From: Aphelocoma coerulescens
Lineage: Eukaryota > Chordata > Aves > Passeriformes > Corvidae
DNA length: 64,000 bases
Assembly: GCF_041296385.1 (NCBI RefSeq)
Contig: NW_027184085.1
Location: 2,300,501-2,364,500, forward strand
Direction: 5' to 3'
The position numbers were made by a program, and so were the translations under genes. Every line of letters begins with the position of its first letter. The first letter of the stretch is position 1. The notes under the pieces are model-generated. The model made no database searches. It had not been told where the DNA came from and saw only the letters and a program-made list of their open reading frames with translations. Shown piece by piece: positions 58,245 to 64,000 of this stretch.

Positions 58245-60735
58245 TGTCATAGGAGAATATTCAGCCATGGAGTGCTGATGCGTTCACCAGCCACCACAAA
58301 ATCCCGTGGTGCTCACGCACATCCTTTGCTGTGGGTCTCAGGTGTACCTGGAAAACCAGGGTGTTTCTCACCACCACCCCAGCTGTGGATTGGAGTTGAG
58401 CATCTTCCCCCAGCAGGTTTTGGGTACTGGTGCTCCCCGCAGCACATCCCACCATCAGCTGGGCTCCTGCTCTGAATACTAAATCCTGAGACAGAGAGAA
58501 GGAGCCTGAACGCTGATTAATTTGAGCCTGCGCTGCTCTTATCCTGGTTTCAAAGTAATTGTCTCTCTTGTCCACAATTTTCTCTCCTTACATTTCACTG
58601 CATATTTATTAGGTTTTTGTGAGGCTATCTGCAGCCACATTAAACCAATTTACTTCTTGAAATGTCTGACCTTTGATCTTCCAGCCACTGCCTTTCAGAG
58701 CCAGAAAAAGAGCCTTTAATAACGTGTCACATGAAAGGCTGGCTGCAGAGGCTGTCACTTGCACACCCCAAATCCAGTTAATAAACTATCGGATGAATCA
58801 ATTATTGCCTCATGATTGTTACCTATATTTCTGTGCTAAACAGGAAGAGTATTTCCCCCCTCTTCTCCCAATCGCTTTGTAAGGCAAATGCATGCAAACA
58901 GTTATAGCTAGTATTTCTCAAAAAACATCCTCAATCTTTGTAGCCAGTTCTGATCTTGGCAGATGTGTGGGGAGGGGGTTTGCAGAGACATTAGACTGTC
59001 TGTGTGCATCTCATTTGAGGAGTCCCTGCAGCATCCCTGTGTGCTGTGTCTCCTGAGCCCCTCCAGCTGCCCTCTGCAGCAGGCACAGGAGAGGAGAGGG
59101 GGTTTAGTGGGTTGCAGAGTGCTTTGCTGGGGCTATTTCAGCTGTTTTCCAGGCAGCAGCAGTGAGGCAGGGGTGTGCCTGGTCTTCTCCATCACAGCAA
59201 GGTTGGAAGCTGCCACCCCAATGACTGCACTCCTCACTGTCACCTCCCAGCACCCCAGGCACCTCCTGGTGTCCTTGTGCATCAGGGCTGGACACTTCTG
59301 TGTCTTTGCTGAAGGACAGGCATTCTGTTCCAGGGGTGGTGCCTCACCTCCTGACCCATGCAAAGGACAGACTGGGGACAGGAGCCCACTGCCCTTCCAG
59401 TGGGCTGCTGGCAGTGTTGGCACAGCCAGCTCTCCGTGATAGGAGTCAGGGCAGCTCACGTCATGGTCTTTGCTGGATCCGGCCACACCACGTGCCTTTT
59501 ATTTTGCATTCCAGTTACGTAGTTGGAGTGTCAGCTATGTTATCTCTCATTGCTACAGAGCCATAGAGCTCTTGGAGGGTTGCTGAGAGAAACAGAGGCA
59601 GATGTGGCCAAGCTGGTGTTGAAGTAAAGACTTGGGGATGGAGCTGGTGGAATCCCTTGGGGTCTCCACAGCCTCTGCACACAAGACACTGCTGCCCTGA
59701 ACCCCAAGAAGACACTGGGTCTAAGATGCCTTTTCTTTCAGGCTGCTAGCTCTCTGCATCTGGTTTGGCCTGCTGTTGGGGAGAATGAAGAACACTGTTC
59801 AAGTCCTCATGGAAGCCAGAGCATCCACGAGGCCCGAGGGCTATAAGGAGGCCCCTGCTCAGGCAGTGGGGCTTTGCTCAGGCTTTGGGGAGAGGTATCC
59901 CTAGCAATCCCAGCTGCCCTGGTAGGGGCAAATCCCTCCCTATTCTGCTGAAATCAGCAGCGAAGCTGGGTTTCACGGGGGTGGAATGGGCCAGTGGAGT
60001 TTAAGCACAGCAATTACAGTTTCTGTCACCCGCAAGGTTTTCTGATGTGTCACTCTGGAACAGCGTCTTGCCCAGGAGCTCCATTTCACTCCCAGTGACA
60101 TCTCTCTAGGGCAGGAGCAGGCAGCTGTCCAGAGGGTACAGATCCATCCTGGAAGTGGCCTTGGCAACACACTTCAACATCCATGTATTATTTATTTTCC
60201 CTGACTCTTTTCATCCCTTACATAGTTGCTTAACAGCATCAGCCTTTCACAAAGGGATGGAGAAGGGCTGAAAAATGCAGGAGGCAACCCAGGTCTTCTC
60301 TCTCTGCTTTAATCTTCCCAGGGTGACTTCTCACTTGCCATGTGGGAATGGGATATGGTCCTGACATCCCCAGTCTGCAAAATACCACAGCACTGAGCAG
60401 AAGCAAAGTCTTGAATTTCAGGGGAAGGAAAAAACATCTGCATTGCTCTCTGGCACATCTGTGCTGATTTGGCTCTGTGAGGACTTGGTTTCAAGCTTGT
60501 AGGATTCAGCCTCTTCAGAAAGGCTGGGATTAATTGCTGAAATGAGGAGTGCTGAAAGCTGGGTGAAGAAGAGGTGGAGAGAAAGAGGGAAGCATGGAAG
60601 TACTCTGGGTTGATAAATCCTTGTGTCAGTCTTGAGTTTATTAACATTCATGGTTAAGATTGTTCTGTAGGAGATTATCTGCTGGGCTTTGCCTGCCGTG
60701 GATGCTGAGGGAGGTAGAAATGAGCATCACTGGGG
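58245..60735. other. unique non-coding interval
   Basis: No repeat family recognised. An acceptor-like TTTTCTTTCAG ends at 59741 with two frames open for 33-53 codons but no donor. Open frames to 158 codons (58963-59439) are unrecognised. Confidence 0.45.
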
Positions 60736-60850
60736 AGTCACAGAACCATGGAATTGTTTAAGTTGGAAAAGCCAGAAGGTCCCCTCTGAGTTCCCTTTTC
60801 TCCAGGCTGAACCCCTTTCCCAGCTCCCTCAGCTGCTCTTCATCAGACCC
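60736..60850 (-). mobile_element. CR1 LINE fragment, internally deleted
   Basis: Antisense: the 3' terminus AGTCACAGAACCATGGAATT and GTTTAAGTTGGAAAAGCC is joined directly to the ORF2-end segment (CCCTTTTCTCCAGGCTGAAC, CAGCTCCCTCAGCTGCTCTT, CATCAGACCC). About 250 bases of intervening CR1 are missing, so two distant parts are fused. Confidence 0.9.
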
Positions 60851-62306
60851 TTCACTTTGTAAGTTTCGAAGCAAATCTCAAATTTGAGACAAGATTCAGA
60901 TGGTCCTGAAGACTTTAATAAACTTCCATGAAAAAAATAACTGTGCCAAACCAGACCTTACTCTTTTCATTGTTGATTGCTTTTTGGATAGAGGCACTTA
61001 GTCTACTTTCCAGCTTTAATCCTGACTCACACCTTGCTTCCTGAGGCAGGTAAAAAGTCATGATCAGACAAACGTTTTATTCAGGACTGTTTAGAAGTTA
61101 AGCTTCACAGAGGAAATCAGGCTGGAATAAGACAGGGATGGGGAGAAGTACCTGTGTTAGTCCTGGCCATGGAAAGCCAGATGACCACATTGACATGGAA
61201 GTCCTGGAAACCCCTGCAGAGACTTCTGCCTTGTCCTTGGGTGTCTCAGAAATCAGCACTTCACTTTCACATATTCCAGCAAAAAGAGCCCTGGCATTGT
61301 GGGTTGATTCTCTTTAAAATGATGCTATCACTTCTGCCTCTTTTACATTCAGCATCCTGTGGTACCCTGGCAAGAGCATCCCAGCCGAGGTGCTGTGCAT
61401 TGTTTTCCAGCCCTAAATCCATGGGGGCTTGTGGCCCCCACCAGGTGGGCAAGGAGAAATCCAAGCCTTTCTGACCTTCAGCTTTCCTCCTTGGGAGATG
61501 AAATTAATACTCCCTGCCATACCTTGGAGGGATGCTGCTGGGATTAATTAGTTAATAGAACAAATCTTGCTCGCCTGCCTCCGTGAGGGCAACTGTCGTG
61601 TGGCTGAGTCTAAGATTCACCTTTCCAATGACCACAGGGGACCTTGGGTCTCTGTGGCTGGGATTTTGCCACGACTTGGGCGGGAGCATCCTGTGGATCC
61701 TGCCAGGACCCACCCCTTGGGTGGTGAAGGGCTGAGGCTGTTGCAGGGATGCCGTGGATGCCTCCCTGCAGCCCCACACCGCATAATTCCAGGCTCACAG
61801 TGCTGCCTCTGCAAAGGTAGATTTGGTTTCTATTAATAAGGGGATAATAGCACGGGAAACCTGACTGCAGGATGGCCCATGCCCAATTACTGCGGTCGCT
61901 GGGCTACAGCAGCCGCTTCCCTGCAATTATCCCACCGCGTGCCAGCACAGCACAGCCCTCTGCTTTATTCTTAGCAACAGAGCCCCGGGCAAGGTCAGGG
62001 GGGTCCCTGCAGCGAAAGTCTCTGGGTGGGGAATGCAGGAGTTGAGATGGGGGATGGCAGAGCCACCTCGGTGTCACCTGCCAGAGATGGGGCTGGTGGG
62101 GACGACATAGAAGTGATGCTTCCCCGCCCTGGAATATGCAGCCGTGAGGCTGGCAGCAAAGCAGTACCCTGTTTTGTCCTTGTCCCAAGCCAGGCGGTGC
62201 CAGGGGAGTCCTGGTAACCCCCAAGGGGCACATTGGTTATTGTGGGGTCATAGCAATCAGCCTCATTTTTTGGGGAAGCACAAAATTCCCAATTCAATCA
62301 AAATTC
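60851..62306. other. unique non-coding interval
   Basis: Unique sequence. No repeat or gene recognised; frames of up to 109 codons look like chance. Confidence 0.5.
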
Positions 62307-62398
62307 AGGGGTGGCCTTGGCCACGCTGGGTTAACACTTGGGCTTGATGATCTTAGAGGGCTTTTGCAACCTAAACGATTCTGTGATTCTATGATTTA
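62307..62398 (+). mobile_element. CR1 LINE 3'-end fragment
   Basis: Sense piece with GGGCTTGATGATCTTAGAGG and CAACCTAAACGATTCTGTG, ending ATTCTGTGATTCTATGATTT. Only the last ~90 bases are present, but the terminal octamer repeat is intact. Confidence 0.95.
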
Positions 62399-63850
62399 GG
62401 GCTGGATGTGATGCTTGGTCTTGGTCCCAGTGTAAAATGGTTTATATGGAAGCTCTGCTCATTTGCACCCACTGGGAATTGGCCTGTCCAGCTTAGCAAG
62501 CCCACAGTGGAATCAGAGGTAGGAAGGGCAGGGGGTGGTCTGGGGATTGAGATTTGGGAAACCCAGCGTGAATTTCTTTTCCAGCACATTCCCTATGCAT
62601 CTCTGAGAAGCCACTTTCCTTCTTCATCCCTCAGGTGGGTATCCACAAACATGGTTAATGGCCTGGCAAGAGGGATTCAGTGAGAAGAGGTGCATTCCAC
62701 ACAGGGAGATGCTGAAAGCCAAGCTACCCAAATCACTCTAAAAACCTGGAAGACCCTTCCTAAACTTGTGTTGGCTGTGGGAAAAAGATGAATGAAAAAT
62801 ATGTGTTGAGGATAAAAAGTGATGCTTAAAGGGCAGGAGTAAAGCCTTTCTGTGAGAGAAGTCCAGCTCGAGCCTGTGCTGTTTCAAATTAAGTTTTTGG
62901 TTTCCTAGAGGCAGCAGACGATGGTTCACTCAATTCTCTCCCCACTGTCATTAAAACTCGAGTGTGTTGTCTGGATATAGTATTTTGCCCTACCTTAAGA
63001 GCTCTAATCTTTTTAGGACCATTTCTTGCTGCTATCTGCAGACACTCGAAAGCCTTCTCAACCGCGGAGTGAAATACAATCCCTGTCTTGGGGAGCTTTC
63101 CCTCCCCTTTGTCTTCTGCACAGACAGAGGGAAAATTACCACTTAACAAATCTGCCAGGTCTGAAATTTTCTCCCCCCCCCTCCTTCACCCCTTTTGCAG
63201 CTATCATTTGTCGGGGGTTGCTTTCTCCCAGTGCCATCTGCCTTTTGCAGGGAGATGGTGAGGAGCGTTTTATTGTTTGCCGAACAATTCCCTGCAATTT
63301 GCTGTTCGCTATTTCTTTCGGGCTCCTTTAATCCTTTTTTTCACTTGCTGCTGCTTATTTTTAGCTTGCACGCCATTTGTGTTTGTTCCCCAAAACTGTT
63401 TATATTTTTAAAAACCTCACTTTGTTGGTACTTCTTTTTGAATGTCCCTTCTTGCATGCAAAACCTTCCCTGCCCTGTCCTTTCCACAGCACCCTGTCAG
63501 GCTGGGTGGTAGATGCAACAAGCTGTCATTCCCAGCTTCTCTGACTACCCCTTTTTTGCCCTGGAATCCCACTCTTCTTTCATGCCCCCATCACTTTGGT
63601 TTTGTCCAGTGAAAATCCCAGCTGAACTGTGGAGGTGCCGAGTGATGCCACCAGCCCAAACCTGCCAATCCCAACTCCTTTTGGGTGATTTACTCTGTCC
63701 TGGTGCACACCAACATCCTCTGGCTTTGCCAGGTGCCAAAACACTGCCATGATGGGCTGAGCCACCTGGCTGCTGGGCTGGTGCCACCAACCATGGGCTG
63801 TGGGCACAAGATTCAGCACATGGCAACCACCTGGCATATGGGATTCACTC
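62399..63850. other. unique non-coding interval
   Basis: Unique sequence. A C-run of about eight near 63172-63182. Open frames of about 90-105 codons are unrecognised. Confidence 0.5.
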
Positions 63851-64000
63851 AATGGTTTGGGCTGGAAGAACCTGGAAGGTCCTCTAGTCCAACCCTCCTG
63901 GCAAGGGCAGGGACACCTTCCACTATCCCAGGTTGCTCCAAGCCCCGTCCAACCTGGCCTTGGACACTTCCAGATATGGGGCAGCTACAGCTTCTCTGGG
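63851..64000 (-). mobile_element. CR1 LINE fragment, cut by the window edge
   Basis: Antisense copy starting AATGGTTTGGGCTGGAAGA, with GCAAGGGCAGGGACACCTTC and CCCAGGTTGCTCCAAGCCCC, running off the right end at GCTACAGCTTCTCTGGG. It continues beyond the window. Confidence 0.94.

Overview
This window looks like a stretch of bird nuclear genome, most likely from a neognath and plausibly a passerine (an inference). The main evidence is 32 short copies of the CR1 non-LTR retrotransposon. Each carries pieces of the same tail: the 3' end of ORF2 plus the 3' untranslated region, usually ending in the CR1 terminal motif ATTCTGTG/ATTCTATG. They cover about 12% of the sequence, 13 copies on the plus strand and 19 on the minus strand. 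No prokaryotic gene, operon, rRNA, tRNA or CRISPR array was seen. The base composition, sparse CpG, long non-coding intervals, A/T homopolymers and microsatellites all fit vertebrate intergenic or intronic DNA.

I found no protein-coding gene I can support. Nearly all open frames are translations of CR1 tails, simple repeats or chance openings. A few splice-like blocks (172-255, 25046-25103, 28898-29131) could be exons of a gene spanning the window. They rest only on splice-site appearance and are marked as candidates.

Layout. 1-15 kb holds ten CR1 copies in unique DNA; the copy at 4601-5086 belongs to a young, very uniform subfamily. 15-33 kb has nine sparser CR1 copies. They include one next to a (TTCTA)n microsatellite (16633-16685) and a mosaic copy at 21352-21830. 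33150-33632 is a large (CATC)n array. 34.8-37.6 kb is a CR1 cluster with two elements meeting tail to tail at 35241/35242. 42990-43960 is an ancient, decayed reverse-transcriptase region of a CR1/L3-like LINE on the minus strand. 44.4-51 kb has three CR1 copies, a perfect double palindrome (47942-47980) and several A/T homopolymers. 51-52.5 kb has two small CpG-rich clusters and a (TAGAA)n array. 54792-55028 is an uninterrupted 237-base polypurine tract. The last 9 kb again carries CR1 copies, the final one running off the right edge.

The most informative observations concern repeat biology. Two CR1 copies 14 kb apart in opposite orientation share 138 identical bases. One CR1 shares a 117-base identical tract with another copy inside otherwise divergent sequence. 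Microsatellites sit at CR1 3' ends, and the RT fossil still reads through recognisable blocks. No new biological system could be demonstrated.
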